The notes: generated by a model from the sequence alone, not told the origin. 64,000 bases of DNA from Hymenopus coronatus (GCA_030762935.1 CM060900.1:403891632-403955631); one strand, 5' to 3'. Positions 23,646-36,355 are shown, counted from the first letter of the stretch. Program-made: numbers and translations.

Positions 23646-24854
23646 TGGATACCAAGTACAATATGCAAGTCACCATTAAGTGCTGGTTCTAACAGTAAAA
23701 AAAATTATAAAAACTTTACCTAGCATAAAAGACAAAGCAAGACGTGTGGCTGAAGAAAACCATGCTCTTGCCTGCCTGATTCACGATATGGTTGATGAAC
23801 TAATTACCTGCATAAACTTATATATCAGAAATATGAAGACTGGCACTAAATGAATATTCAAGAGACATGACAAAGAAAGAAATGCCAGCTCTGCTTGGTT
23901 TGGTGTACCTAATAGGTTCAAAAAAGGAAATCATAAAAATGTACCACAATTATGGACTTCTGATGGTACAGGAATACAAATTCTAAGAGCTTGTATAAGC
24001 TAGGGTCAATTTTTGCAGATTTTGTTAATTGTAATAATTGATAATTGTAATAAAAATCACTTACTATAATAATTGTAATCAATAATTTAATGTAAGTATT
24101 TATGATCAGGCAAATATTAAGCACAAATTGTATAAATATGCATCTTTGTATACTATGATGTTGTAATACTTCCCAAGAATAAAAGTTTTAATGTTGCTGA
24201 ATCTACAAAGTTCCTTCTAATTTCACTTCCACCTGTAAGATGTTATCAAGCATGGGCGTTCAGAGTCTTTTACTTAACCAATGATGCAGCTAGCATTTTC
24301 TTGGAAAAATTTGGGCAGCAAGAAATTATCTAACACAAGAGCAGCAAATAAAAGTTGAAACTACCTCAATAATTGGTCTGGCATGGAACAAAATCTCCAG
24401 TTCCACAAACTGTAAGTGTGGTCAACGTAAACAGATGCAGTGGAAAATTCAAATCTGCCAAACATGCTTACAGCACAGCTACTACACCGAGGAGGGCTGG
24501 AGCTCCAGACAACTCAAGAGACTACGCGAGTACCAGCAGACCATAATTCCTGCAGCAAACTTAGAATTCCCTCTCCAACTCCTTTTTTTTTTAAATCTGC
24601 AACTGTAGATAATCTCTGTCCTTAAAATGGAAGGAACATAAACGTTCTATGGAACCAGGTGGGAAGAAAAAAAATATATATATACTTTTTGCAGGATTTT
24701 ATCCATACCATATATATTTCTGGAGATTTGTCTGTATTTGGAAAACTATGAAAACGATTTCCCTGAGTGTTTTACTTTTCTTGCACCATTCACTAAAAAG
24801 AAGGCTTTATTTGACAAAATTATATTATTTGTATAATAGTAAGCAGTAGCAGTA
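23646..24854. other. Intronic sequence, unassigned
   Basis: No family was recognised. A short reading frame at 24440-24625 has no features. TA repeats occur near 24672-24684. Confidence 0.35.
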
Positions 24855-25059
24855 TGGTTTTTGGGCACACAACTACTAAGGTTATTAGCACCCTAGGGTT
24901 AAAAATTAAAATTGAAATGAAATAAAAAGACTAAAACAGGACTACAACACAAGAGTTAAAACCATGGAGACCACATAAAAAGCAACCAAGGTGAGACTAA
25001 AACCGAGGGACTGGAAAATCACAATCATAGAGGACAACACTACTGAGGGAAGATGAAAG

Positions 25060-28000
25060 GTAACTTAAGAGATAAGTCGGTAAAAAGATAAAACCCGACT
25101 GTACATCCCACAGTGGTGAAGAAAATTAAAAAGTCCCTCACAAGTACCAGGGTTGTCACCTAGCAGTGTAGGAAGATCAGCAGCCAGGAACAAAGATGCA
25201 CGCAGTACAGTAAAAGGATGGCACTCCAATAAAAGATGCTGCACTGTCAAAGGTTCATTACATGAAGCACATTGAGGTGTGGGTTCCCCACATAAAAGAT
25301 ACTGATGGCTAAAATGACAATGCCCAATTCGCAGTCACGCTAAAATCACTGCTTTGCAGTGAAATGCATGCGTCAAAGTAACCCAGGGGACAGGAAGGGT
25401 CTTGATTTCTCTATGTTTATTACCATGCAGCCCAGACCATTCCTCGAAAAGATGGCCCGGTGCAGGTGAGCATGCATATTATCTAGAGAAACTGTAGGTC
25501 TAAAAACAGTGGGCAATAAAATGGCTGCAGACTAACCGCATATTTACGGTCAAGAGACTCCTCAAGGATAAATGCGAAGTAGGGTGACCTGGTAAGGCAT
25601 GGAGTCATATAGCATAGCTGCACAGAAGAACGTCACGCCTATGGCATAGCGGAGATTCAGCAGCCTCCGCATACAAACTAACGACTGGGCTAGTCGGAAA
25701 GGCACCCAGCGCCAACCGAATCCTGCGATGGTGAACGTGGTTCAAACAACGTAAAAACGAAGGCCGAGCCGAAGAGAACACACTGCTCCTGTAATCAAGC
25801 TTGGAGCGGACAAGCGAACGGTAAAATTTATACAGCTATTATACATAGCACGGTGCGATCGGCTTCCTAGGATGTACCACATAAAACACGTAAAATATTA
25901 AGCGATCGACCACATCGAGCTTTCAAGGAAGCGATATGAGACGACCAGCTAAGCTTCCTATCGAATATTAAGCCAAGAAACTTCACCGTTTCGGCGAAGG
26001 GCAGCGGTTGCAGCCCGAGGCGGAGTGAAGGGGATTCGTAACGTAAGTTTCCGAAATTCCGACGCCAGAAATTGACACAAACCGTCTTCTCAAAAGAAAA
26101 ACGGAAACCACTTTCAACACTCCAATCATGGAGACGGTCGAGACAAGCTTGAACGCAACGCTCCAAAAGACATGTGCGCCGAGAGCTGCAATAAATAGCA
26201 AAGTCGTCAACAAATGAGGAAATACCAGCAGGAAATCAATCAATGATAGGATTGATGACGATAGCGAAGAGAGTGCAATTGAGTACCGACCCTTGAGGTA
26301 CTCCATTCTCACATGGGAGAAAACAGAGCCCACACGCACATTCCATAAACTCCCGGAGGAACATTGGAAGGCGGCCACGGCAGCCCCACTTATGCAAGGT
26401 ACGCAATAAGCCAGCCCTTCAGCAAGTATCATAAGCGTTCTCTACATCGAAAAATATGGCCACAGTTTGACACTTTCGTAGAAATCCAATAAGGATGTGA
26501 GTCGATAGGGAGACAAGGTGGTCAGTCGAGGAGCGGTATCGGCGAAAGCCGCATTGGATGTTGCACGGAAGTTTTTCAGACTCGAGCCACCATCGTAACC
26601 GTCCATTGATCATGCACTCCATCACCTTACAAACCGCACTGGTAAGGAAGATAGGGCAGTAACTGGAAGGGAGTCTACGATCCTTTCCCGGTTTTAATAT
26701 TGGAACAACGGTAGCCAAGCCGCACGAAAAATACCCTCGTCGATTATAGAGGCTCAGGAGACAAACCTTACCATCAGAAGAGAGGTGCTGTAGCATTGCG
26801 ATATGGATACCATCAGGTCCTGGAGCGGAGTGTCGAGAAGCTAATAAGGAGGCATCCAGCTCCCGCATGCTGAAATACGAGTTATAGCATTCAGTTTCAG
26901 AGGCTTGGAAAGAAAACCACTGAGACTCCACCTCCGCCTTAATGGCACGAAACGCCGGGTGATAAGTGGCGAAACTGGACACATTGGCGAATGTGCTACC
27001 TATGGTGTCTGCAACAGCGACCGGATCAACGACGGTGACAGTTCCCACGAGAAGCCCCGGTATAGAAGAACTAGTCTACTTACCGGCGACACGGCGGAGC
27101 TTCTACCACACAACGAATGAAGGGTTGTGCGATTAAAGGTAGACACAGATGATGTCCAGGAAGCCCGTTTGCTGTCCTGAATAATTCGGCGTGCCCGGGC
27201 GCGTGTTTGTTTGAAAGTGGTCAATGCTCCAGCGTAGGGTGATGTTGAAATACCCTAAGAGCCCTCCTGCGAGCACGAATAGTATTACGGCACTCGGCAG
27301 TCCACCACGGGACCGGTACTCTTTTAGGGTAAGGAGACGATCGGGGGATTGACTGCTCGGCAGCGGATACCACAATGGAATTCAAGTGCTCGACCATGTG
27401 GTCAACTGGGTCGAACTGAAAGCCGCTGAATACAGCCACACCGAAAAAGAAATTAAAGTCCGACTTAGACAATTGCCAGGTGCCCGAACGCGATGAGGGA
27501 ATGTGGTGTGAAAGCAAGGTGAGGACACAAGGGCAATGATCGCTGGAATGAGTGTCAGATACTATGTTCCATTGGAAGCGGTGAGCAAGCTGTGCTGAGC
27601 AAACACAAAGGTCCAGGTGGGATAGCGTGACAGAAGAATCGGAAATGAAAGTAGGTTCACCGGTGTTTAAAACAGTGAGACTGTATTGATCGAAAAGATC
27701 AGCAAGAACAGTTCCCCGCGCGCAGGCCCTAGGAGAACCCCAAAGGTGCCGGGAGCTGAGACAAAATATGGACTATGTCAGCGGTGCAGAGGATCGACGA
27801 GGGCGGAACGTAGACATTACAAAGAGTAAAGGAGAAACCAGAAAGAGTTAGTTGTACAGCTACAGCCTGCAAAGTAGTGGTATGCGAGTCCGTTTGACCG
27901 CTGATCGTGCGTTGTTATTATAACATCCCCACGAGCAGGAGAGCCTTCTTCCGGTGTAAGATAAAACGCACCGGAAGGTATTGTTGCAGGGCAAAAGCAT

Positions 28001-28080
28001 AGTGGGTACGAAGCTTCGTCTCCTGCAAACACAGAACAAGAGGGTTATAGGACCGTAATAACAGCTGCAATTCGGTCCTA
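25060..28080 (-). pseudogene. LINE ORF2: endonuclease plus reverse transcriptase, frameshifted
   Basis: The N-terminal endonuclease is marked by CLQETKLR (about 28035-28010). The linker AAEQSIPRSSPYPKRVPVPW then WTAECRNTIRARRRALRVFQ (about 27350-27240) is characteristic of the jockey clade. The reverse transcriptase shows HSAPGPDGIHIAMLQHL (about 26840-26785), VVPILKPGKDRRLPSSY, a GFRRYRSSTDHLVSLSTH block, motif A FFDVENAYDT (about 26450) and the catalytic box as FVDD (26214-26203). After it come VKFLGLIFDRKLSWSSHI (about 25985-25930) and the C-terminal LTVQHLLLECHPF (about 25245). Several frame changes interrupt it. Confidence 0.85.
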
Positions 28081-28668
28081 TGTGTACGAACACTGCGGGT
28101 ATTCACGTCAGGAGAGCCATGGAGTAAGGGTAGAGGCGTCAGAGCTATCGATGACTCAGAGAGACATGAGTTTCCAGCTGGAAGAAAAAGAAAACGGCAA
28201 AAGAAGATACACGAAGTTAAGTTGGACTTTTTTTTTGTTCTTTGCGCTTTTTGGGCCCACAATAGTATAGCCCGCATCATCGTCAGTATCCGTGGATGTT
28301 CCGGAGCCAGAAGTTCCCCTACAGCTCGTAGAAGGAGAACGGGACTTTGAGGGTTTATCAGCGGCCTTGAGTTTTTTTGCGACTGCGCTCATGAGAGACA
28401 GCGACAGATGGTGTCTGTCGAACTAAGAGCTTACAAACAGTTTCTGGTGAAATGGCAATTGAGACAGTGGGCGCTATGGATGTTGAAACCTGCAAAGTCG
28501 GTGTGGTCAGCAACTGGTCGGTTTGAGTACACGTGTCGGAGACTGGCACGGTTTGTAGCGTCACTGAAGTAACAGGAGTGCGGCGGATCGCTGAGGGATA
28601 GCCTGAAATATTCACAGGTTGCAGCCGTTGGAAACGACTCCTGGCTTCCAGAAAAGTCAGGCGTTCCC

Positions 28669-29480
28669 TTACGCGCAACTCCTGGATGGCATTTTCCTCG
28701 AGAAATCGCGGACACTGCCGGGAGCTAGAAGACGGTACCCTTTACAATGGACGCAGGAAGCGTATCGACCAAAAGCTGCTTCTCGGTGAACAGGTTGACC
28801 GCAACGTTCACAAGTAGCGTCGAAAGTATGACTTTGGGTATGACCAAACTTCTGACATCGGAAGCAACGCATAGGGTTTGGTACATACGGCCGCACAGCA
28901 GCGCGTTCATAACCACAGTAAAGTGCCTCAGGTAAGCTGGTACCTTTGAATGTTAGGAACACTGTCCGTAACGCAACCGACTGATCAACACGTATACCTA
29001 GAATACAGCACGCATGGCATACACCCTGGTCGGTGAGATTGGAAACAATTTCTGAATCTGAAAGACCGTCTAAGCAAGAGGTGGTCACCATGCCCTTACA
29101 GGGGTTCAAAGATTTGTGCGGGGCCACCGTTATTGGGTAAGAACCCAATAGGATGGCTTTCAGAAAGTTCTTGGACTTGTCTTCGGTCTTGGTTTCCACT
29201 AGTCCTGGTGGCATTGGTCACTTTTCCACAGGTCCTGTCTATTTCTCGTTGAATATAAAACGGGTTAATGTCTCGCATAGCCTTAGATTCACAAGTCAAG
29301 GTCACTATCAGAAAGTGGTCAAATACAGAAGTTTTGCGCGGAGGGATCTTAATGAAAAAGCCCTTCCAGAACCGTCGGTGTCAGCCTGCAATCTGGGTGA
29401 AAGAGAAAAAGACACCAAAATACGTTCTTAGGAAAAGTTACCCTCCGGCCTACACTGCTGGTCCATATGGGTAAGTCCTC
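28669..29480 (-). pseudogene. LINE ORF1: gag-like protein with zinc knuckles, frameshifted
   Basis: The start region reads GRRVTFPKNVFWCLFLF in one frame. A later frame has DINPFYIQREIDRTCGKVTN and then ETKTEDKSKNFLKAILLGSY. The best preserved piece ends with three cysteine knuckles: CFRCQKFGHTQS (about 28867-28832), CERCGQPVH, and CVHCKG, before LAPGSVRDFSRK. This is the standard nucleocapsid ending of jockey ORF1 proteins, which bind the element's RNA. Confidence 0.8.
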
Positions 29481-30364
29481 CAAACATGCATAACCCGGCT
29501 TTAGGCCCCTACCACAGGTAACCACCTGTGGCCCCCCCATTTTAGGCCATGGCATGTAATGACACAGCCATGGAATCAGGGGACTTGTGGTTGATTACAC
29601 CAGGTTTACGATAGCGGTAACATGTCCGGCCCGTGATTCTAAACCAACGATCTGTGCTCGTCAGAAGATTATCACGGGCCACGTTCCCAGAGAAGCTATA
29701 TGGGTGTACATATAGCTCCACACCTAAGGCTTACATAGAGGGGCAGTGTGAAGGGTCCACTCAACCATCACACCTGAGACCTCCTTAGAGCATACAAGTT
29801 GGAAGCCATGCTGGAAGCCATGGGACAGGAACCATGGAGATAGAAAAGATCCCTGTTGGTGAGGCAGGAATAAATAAAGCTAAGACCTTAAAACTAATAA
29901 TATTAATAAGCCTAGAAGAAGGAAGAAGATGAGGTGAAGCAAGAAGTCGCGTGCATGCATGGTACAATGTTGCCCAGTGGATGGCGATGGGGAGGATGAG
30001 ATGGCGGTGAGTGGCTCGGGAACCCCCGGTGCGCCAAACCCGTACCTACCGTAAGTGTCTCAGTATTGTTTGAGACAGTGGAAGGAGGAGATAGAAGTCA
30101 TGTGGCTGCAAGATAGTTAACAAAGTCCCAACACAAATAACCACACTATACTCATGTTTTGGAGATCAATTTATTTGTTGCAAATTTATTGACATACTGA
30201 AATGTTCCTAAGTTATATTAGAATTTGGTGGGCCTGAGTATTATTTTATTATTTTTTTTAATGAACTCTTAACAGTTCATTTTTTATCACTTACAATCAC
30301 CTACATACAACATATCAAATAATTATCTTAATGTGCTTATATGTTGCTGTTCTACATTTTATAA

Positions 30365-30632
30365 GAGTTATTAAGCTCAATTTTCTGAATTACACACCCT
30401 TATTATTCACAGTAATAGGAATAAGCTATATTTTGACAAATAATTATTATACATTTTTCATAGAAATCTTGCATTTTTTCTTTTAGTTTACAACATTTGA
30501 GTTATTAAGTTCAATTTCCTGAATTACACACCCTTATTATTCACAGTAATAGAAAGAAGCTATATTTTGACAAATAATTATTATACATTTTTCATACAAA
30601 TCTTGCATTTTTTCTTTTAGTTTACAACATTT
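30365..30632. repeat. Tandem duplication, two units of 134 bases
   Basis: GAGTTATTAAGCTCAATTTT starts at 30365 and its near-identical partner GAGTTATTAAGTTCAATTTC at 30499. The two units differ at only a few sites, so the duplication is recent relative to the relics around it. Confidence 0.9.
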
Positions 30633-30879
30633 GAAAAATAAGAACAAAGAATGGCACTATGTTTTCTTTACAAATGTTGTTTTTACACTTCATATCATAC
30701 TGCTTTTCCTATGTTTGCTATATAGACAGCTAACTGGTTCATTGATGAGACAACTTTTTGTACACCACATCTGTGCATGGCACCAGTTATTTTTCTTGGG
30801 AGATTAGGATCTGAATTCTAAGCGCCTTAGTGGTCTTACCATTTCCTCTACTAAATCTCTTAGGAAAAAAATACCTTCA

Positions 30880-32350
30880 CTCGGTTCTTCCACTATGATA
30901 TGTCAGATGTTAGGAAGAAAATAGAATTTCACTGTTCACTACTGCAACATCCATCATATTCATCCACAATATAAATAACCATCTCCAAGCTTGTCTCCTG
31001 CAGGTGCAATATTGAACCTTTTGGTCCATTTGATCTGCTCCACCTTTTGTGGAATTATAGAGCTTTATTATATCTGGTTTCCTTTTTGCACTAGTTTGTT
31101 CAATATATTTGTCATGTTGCATTGTGCTAATGAGAGCTACTGAATTTTGCTTTATGGGAACATAACTCACCATTGAGGTACCACCTCTAAAGGCAAATAA
31201 TGAGGAATGCCCTGGTCTTGAGGCAGACAATTTCATCCCATTGGGGATTTCTGATTTATTTTGTTTTGATTGTACCCACCACTGCAATTTGCCTTAAAAG
31301 TATCTCTTCTGCCAGCTGAATTAGTGAAGAAGTTGTCAACAGTAATATTTCTGGATGATCCTTCTACGCTTTTAGAAAGATATTTCACCACATTCAATCC
31401 CAAATTTTTCTGAGTAGGTTTCTGCAGCTTCCTTCTGATGTACTCAATTCCATCTAAAGCATATGCAGATGAAGGAGATTTTTGCCTTTATCCTTAAATT
31501 TTTTATTTTTTTATTTGGGTTTAAAATTTTTCTTTTAAAGGTTTAGTTAAGCATCACATAACCAAAATATCTTTATACCATACTTGGCAGGTATAGAGGG
31601 CATATATTGGATAGAGTTGCATCTTTCATGGAATGGGAATAACTGTCCATCAGCTGTGAGCAAATCATTAGGAATCATTCAGTTCCTACACTTGTCAAGC
31701 AACAGCTCTCATTCACTGCAAATTTGATGTCTACATATTAAGCTTCACAGGAGCACCTATCATCAAGTCTTATTATTTTCCTTATATCTTTGAATCTATT
31801 CACTGACATTGTGGCCTTATATGTAGGATTTGCCTTTTCATTCAAGAATAATTCTCTTACAGGGGCATCCCAACTCCTCTCAACACCATCAAGCAGTAGA
31901 AGGCCATGAAAAGCCTCCATTTTAATAAGTGAAATATTCTTTCATGTTTTGTCACATGAAGCAGCCAGTCTTCTGCCTAATATATTGGTGCAGTTGATGA
32001 CCTCATACAATATTTCCTTGGATATAAAACAGTCTCAGGCAACATAAGGTTTATAGGTTTTCAATCCAAGCTAGACTGGGTCACTTCTTTATTATATTGT
32101 GAATAGACATATGAGAAGTTGCAGCAGGGTCTAAATTTTAAATAGTTCCCTTATGACTAATGCATGTGCAACTCTCTTGAGTTGCTGATGATTAACTTCC
32201 ATTTTCAAACTCTGATGCAATAATATCTGGAGTACTGCAATCTTCCAAAGCATTTATATCAGGTTGAAAGTTTGAGTCTTTGCTACTTCTATCTTCAAAC
32301 ATACTTCCTTCATCACATTAATCAGTTTATTCAATCCAGTGAGTGATAAC
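30880..32350 (-). pseudogene. piggyBac transposase relic
   Basis: From the 5' side on the minus strand there is an acidic leader, then GVERSWDAPVRELFLNE, MSVNRFKDIRKIIRLDD (about 31820-31750). A gap of broken frames follows, then PNGMKLSASRPGHSSLFAFR, MVSYVPIKQNSVALISTMQH and the C-terminal block IIKLYNSTKGGADQMDQKV (about 31060-31010). PiggyBac transposases carry YNSTKGGVDxxDQ with the last catalytic Asp, followed by a Cys- and Arg-rich stretch, here CTCRRQAWRW. The copy has many stops. Its 5' segment (32085-32260) has an inverted second copy at 33205-33400. Confidence 0.8.
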
Positions 32351-32670
32351 ACTTTCAAAATTAGCGACAGTTGCATGTACTGACTCATTTTTTTTTAATG
32401 AAGCCTTGACTCAAACAACAATTGATGCAAAACTAAACAGGTCATGATGGTAACAATACCAGCATTGTAGAAACAAACTATTTTTTTTTATTTTAAAGCT
32501 TCCTTTGTTACAAGGTTGCCTCATGGGCAAAGCTTAACAAATAAAACATCAACCTATCACAATAATAGAGCAATAAGAAATAGAAAAAAATATATACAAT
32601 GAATAATAATCATAAGTGACAATAGTAGCACAGTGTAACAATACTATGCCACAATAACACACTTGATTGG

Positions 32671-32895
32671 AAAAAGACCTACCTACCTGCCCGCCCGCCC
32701 GCCCACCCACCCACCCACCCACCCACCTACCTACCTACCTACCTACCTACCTACCTACCTACCTACCTACCTACCTACCTACCTACCCACCCACCTTACC
32801 TACCCTACCTACCTACCCTAACCCTAACCCTAACCCAACCCAACCCAACCCAACCCAACCCAACCTAATCCACCTACCTACCTAACTACCACCAC
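32671..32895. repeat. CCTA/CCCA/CCCG satellite with a short CCCTAA and CCCAA run
   Basis: The array passes through (CCCG)n, (CCCA)n and about twenty CCTA units. It then has three exact CCCTAA units (32816-32833) followed by about six CCCAA units (32834-32863). The gradual change of unit suggests replication slippage with point mutation. Confidence 0.95.
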
Positions 32896-33053
32896 CACCG
32901 CCAATGCATCTAAAACAGTTATTGTTGAATTAATAACTGCTCCTAAAAATGTAGAAGTCAATATGGAATAGAGAACAAGTTTAACTATATGGGGGATTCT
33001 GAAGCCCTGCATATGCATTAATACAACGGTTAGGCAAATATTTTTAATAATGC

Positions 33054-33079
33054 AAAAAAAAAAAAAAAAAAAAAAAAAA
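33054..33079. repeat. Poly(A) run of 26
   Basis: An uninterrupted A run that could be the tail of an unrecognised plus-strand retroposon lying to its left. No target duplication was identified. Confidence 0.8.
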
Positions 33080-33204
33080 CAATTAGTTCAGACTTGATAA
33101 AGAGGAATGTTAAAGGATAAGTGGAGGAGTTTTAAATCAAAATTAATCAAGAATTACAGGAAACTTTAAAAAGTAAGAACTTCAAGGGCTTTTGAGGCAC
33201 TGAA

Positions 33205-33400
33205 AGAGTACAGTACTTCAGACTTTATTACTTCATCAGAGTTTGAAAATGGAAGTTAATCATCAGTAACTCGAGAGATACCAGCACATGCATTAGTCGT
33301 AATGGAACCATTTGGAATTTAGATTCTTATGCAATTTCTCGAATGCCTATTCACAATATCATAAAGAAGGGACCCAGTCCAGCTTCCATTCATCCTTTTA
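33205..33400 (+). repeat. Inverted second copy of the piggyBac 5' segment
   Basis: TCAGAGTTTGAAAATGGAAG then TTAATCATCAGTAACTCGAG and GCACATGCATTAGTCGTAAT match the reverse complement of 32085-32260 with modest divergence. It encodes the acidic N-terminal part of the same transposase family. The two copies point toward each other's 5' ends across the CCTA satellite. Confidence 0.75.
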
Positions 33401-33770
33401 AATTAAATTTCTTATCACCAGAAGTTGTCAGAATTTAATTTCAGTAATACCAGATTATGAAAGCATACTATTTGGCAAACACACTGCCACCTGTAACTCT
33501 ATGATAGAACTTTATATTATTTGTTAAATAAGTGTATTACAAAATATTCAGATTTTAAGGTTAATTTAATATTGCAGAACTGCACAAGTTATGCTTTAAT
33601 CATTTTGAGTTATGTATCACACTGCTACTTTAACAGAACTTTATATTTGTTAAATAAACATTATTACAAAGTATATCTAGATTTTAAGGTTGCAACATGC
33701 TGCATTGGTTTTATAAGTTTTTAATTCAGTGCTTTTCTACTAGTAGATAAAGAAAAACAATATCAAAATT
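33401..33770. repeat. Unassigned sequence with an internal direct repeat
   Basis: ACTTTATATT.TTTGTTAAATAA with CAGATTTTAAGGTT occurs near 33508-33562 and again near 33639-33692. A related phrase (TAATTTAATATTGCAGAACT versus TAATTTAATATTACAGAATT) appears near 40940, so this is part of a dispersed repeat. Confidence 0.5.
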
Positions 33771-35570
33771 CAAACAGTCAAAAAGAAGTCTCCCTCAAGG
33801 TTCTGTCTCCAGCACTATCCTCTTCAACCTGATGACGAAAAAATTAAAAGAATCACACATCAACTGTGCCTTTTGCTGATGATCTAGCAATTTACACTTC
33901 ACTGAAATGAAAATATCACCACCAACTCACCTAACAAATGAATTATGCACTTTGTAAATTATCTAGCTGGTGTAAAGAAAATGAATGATATGCAGGTTAA
34001 CACAGAGAAGGAAAAAACCGATCAAATGTTCTATCTCATGACACCAACAGTCTTTCTTATATTGGACAAAGTTCCAATCACCCAAACAGAAGTTAACAAA
34101 TATGTAAGGGTATCATTTGATAACAAGCTAACGTGAAAACATCATATATTGAAAGTAACAGAGGAAGCAAGCAGAAGACTTTCCATTTTGAAAAGATTAG
34201 CTGGAAGTAAATGGGGATGTTCTAGACAAGTATTGAATACTACATAAAAAGCCCATATCAAGCCAATTCTCCAGTATGGTATGAAACAATTATTACAGCA
34301 AACAAATCAAATTTAGATAAAGTAGAGAAAGTTCAAAATAAAGCATTACCATTATTACAGGTGCTTTTTCATCTACTCAATATCAGTTCTGCAAGGATCT
34401 ACACACAACATATCATTACAGGCAGTCAGAATTCAAAGTAGTCTTGTCTTATATGAAAAATTGAAAAGACTATCTAATATAGACTACTGGAGAAACTATA
34501 TACTCCTAGAAACTTAAAAACCCACAAGGTTTTATACAAAATGTTACAGTCCTTCAAATAAATGCAGTTTATAATTGAACATTTATAATATAGGAAAGTT
34601 ATCCCCTCTTGCCTTATCCTGTTAATATAATTAAAATTGATTGTAACATAGAATTAATTAAACAAATTAGCAAACAAGATGCAAACCCAATTCAGCTAAA
34701 ACAATTTGCCTTGGAAGCTATTTACACAAAATTCCCAGAAAATGAGTGGATACATATTTATAATGATGGATCTAAAATTGGATATAATTTGAATGACACA
34801 GCAAGTGCTGGATTATACACAAAATTATTTTGCTCTTGCATATCTCTTGGTCCAAACTCGACCATTTCAATGGTGAACTAGAAGCAATCACTGGAACAGC
34901 TTTTCTACCACATTAATCTCTTCAATAAAGCAGTCATCTTTAGTGATTCAGAATCTGCATTACAAGCCATTTGTACTAATATGTGTACAACAAAAGAACG
35001 CTGAAACCAAAGCATTAAACACTTACAACCTCTTCACAAATTGATAGTTTTACAGCGCAATCTTTGAAAAGGCAGATATGCCTTAGCAAAAAAATGCACA
35101 ATGATTCACCAAATTAGAAACTCATCTTTATCGTTTCACTCAACAAAACTAATAATACAGAAAACCGTCCAACAAAGAACATGACAGTTTAAAGCAAGAG
35201 AGTATAAATAAACAATGGAAAACCTTGTTGAACAAAAAAATAATTATTCCAGAATGTTGATGATCAAATGCTATTACTCTATTTCGATTACATACAGGAC
35301 ATAATTGTTTGGCTGCCTATCTACAAAAACTAAACATCCTTCCAACTCCAAATTGTACACTTTGTCGAGAAGAGGATTCTACAGTGAATGACATCTTACA
35401 TAGTGTCAAAATTTAACAGCTAAAGATCTCTCATTGTGCTATTAGGAAGCAAGAAGGCAAATGGAAGAACTCCAATATGCTGAGCATTAGCAACCAACCA
35501 GTTTGACTTAATATTGCAAAGTTTGTGACATGTTTTAACCGTTATTTCGAGCTATGTGCCAACTACCACC
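33770..35570 (+). mobile_element. LINE relic with reverse transcriptase and RNase H
   Basis: The plus strand starts inside a reverse transcriptase: QGSVSSTILFNLM then FADDLAIYTSL (about 33885), WCKENDMQVNTEKEKT, and VSFDNKLTWKHHI after a TGA at the Trp codon. An RNase H domain follows: WIHIYNDGSKIGYN (about 34750), ASAGLYTKLF, a block with CISLGPNSTISMVN, and IFSDSESALQAI in another frame (about 34935). The 3' part reads GHNCLAAYLQKLNILPTP, NCTLCREEDSTVNDIL (about 35300-35400). RT followed by RNase H points to an I- or Loa-type LINE. The 5' end is missing and stops are frequent. Confidence 0.75.
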
Positions 35571-35589
35571 AGCAGAGGCCATGGAGCTA

Positions 35590-36250
35590 AATAATATTTA
35601 TGTGGAAGACTAGATATCCCAATTTCATGTGCTGAGGTGCACAATCATGTCTCTAAGTTCAACAGAAAAAAGGCAGCGGGTATTGATGGCATGCCAACTG
35701 AAATTTTTTAAATGTGGTGTGATTAGAGCAGCATAGTAAGTAGAACTAAAATTATAAATGTCATCAAAGGTAAGAGGAGGCCAGAGAATTGGAGGGTAGC
35801 AGTAGTTCACCCCATATACAAGGGTAAGGATAGTAATAAAAACTCTTTTACAGAGGGATTGCATTATTGCCTGTGGAAAAATAATTTTACAGGTATTATG
35901 GCAGAGAGAATACAAAGTTCGGCTGATCATTATAATAAAATATTGCACTAATTCAGAAAGGAAAGGAGGACAACAGATAACATATTTATTATTAAAACAT
36001 TAGTAGAGAAGTATTTATCAAAGTAAAAGAAGGGTGATTATAAGCTGTATTTATCGATTTATAAAAGATTATTACCTAGTGTCAAGAGGGATTCTCTGGT
36101 ATAAATTAAGTAGGCATGGTACAAGAGCAAATATAATTAGGCTACAAGAATTATAACATCAGTACAGACTCTGTGTTAAGGAGATCACCAAGTGTTCATA
36201 TGATTAAATGAGCTATACACCATTGTAAAATATGTAAAATAAGGCTTTGT
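35590..36250 (+). mobile_element. LINE relic, copy 1 of 3 related elements
   Basis: The RT start reads KFNRKKAAGIDGMPTEIF, then NWRVAVVHPIYKGKDS (about 35790), RRTTDNIFIIKTLVEKYLSK (about 35965) and a degraded motif A. These blocks match the copy at 36586-38790 (VVHVYKGKGDTNN, RRTADNIFIIKTIVDKYLPK). The copy stops near the ATT repeat. Confidence 0.7.
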
Positions 36251-36314
36251 CATTTATTTAATAAGTATTTTTACATTCACCCGTCCCAAATCAAATGTAT
36301 TGATAAATTGGAAT

Positions 36315-36316
36315 AA

Positions 36317-36355
<39 letters not shown>

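Larger units (their letters stand above)
24855..30060 (-). mobile_element. Nearly full-length jockey-type LINE, inactive
   Basis: On the minus strand this holds, in order, a 5' leader (about 30060-29480), a gag-like ORF1, an endonuclease/reverse transcriptase ORF2 and a short 3' region. The 3' region ends in ACCTTAGTAGTTGTGTGCCC, CAAAAACCAT near 24870-24855, a typical arthropod jockey-type 3' terminus. The block is visibly richer in G and C than the surrounding intron. Both frames are broken by many small indels. No long poly(A) tail or target duplication was identified, and the 5' boundary is approximate. The element lies in the sense orientation of CPT2. Confidence 0.8.

Noticed and set aside
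32816..32833. Chromosome end or telomere
   Set aside because: Only three CCCTAA units lie within a larger mixed satellite in the middle of a gene.
32667..32885. Reading frame of Pro-Thr-Tyr and Pro-Asn repeats
   Set aside because: It is a translation of the CCTA/CCCA/CCCAA satellite.
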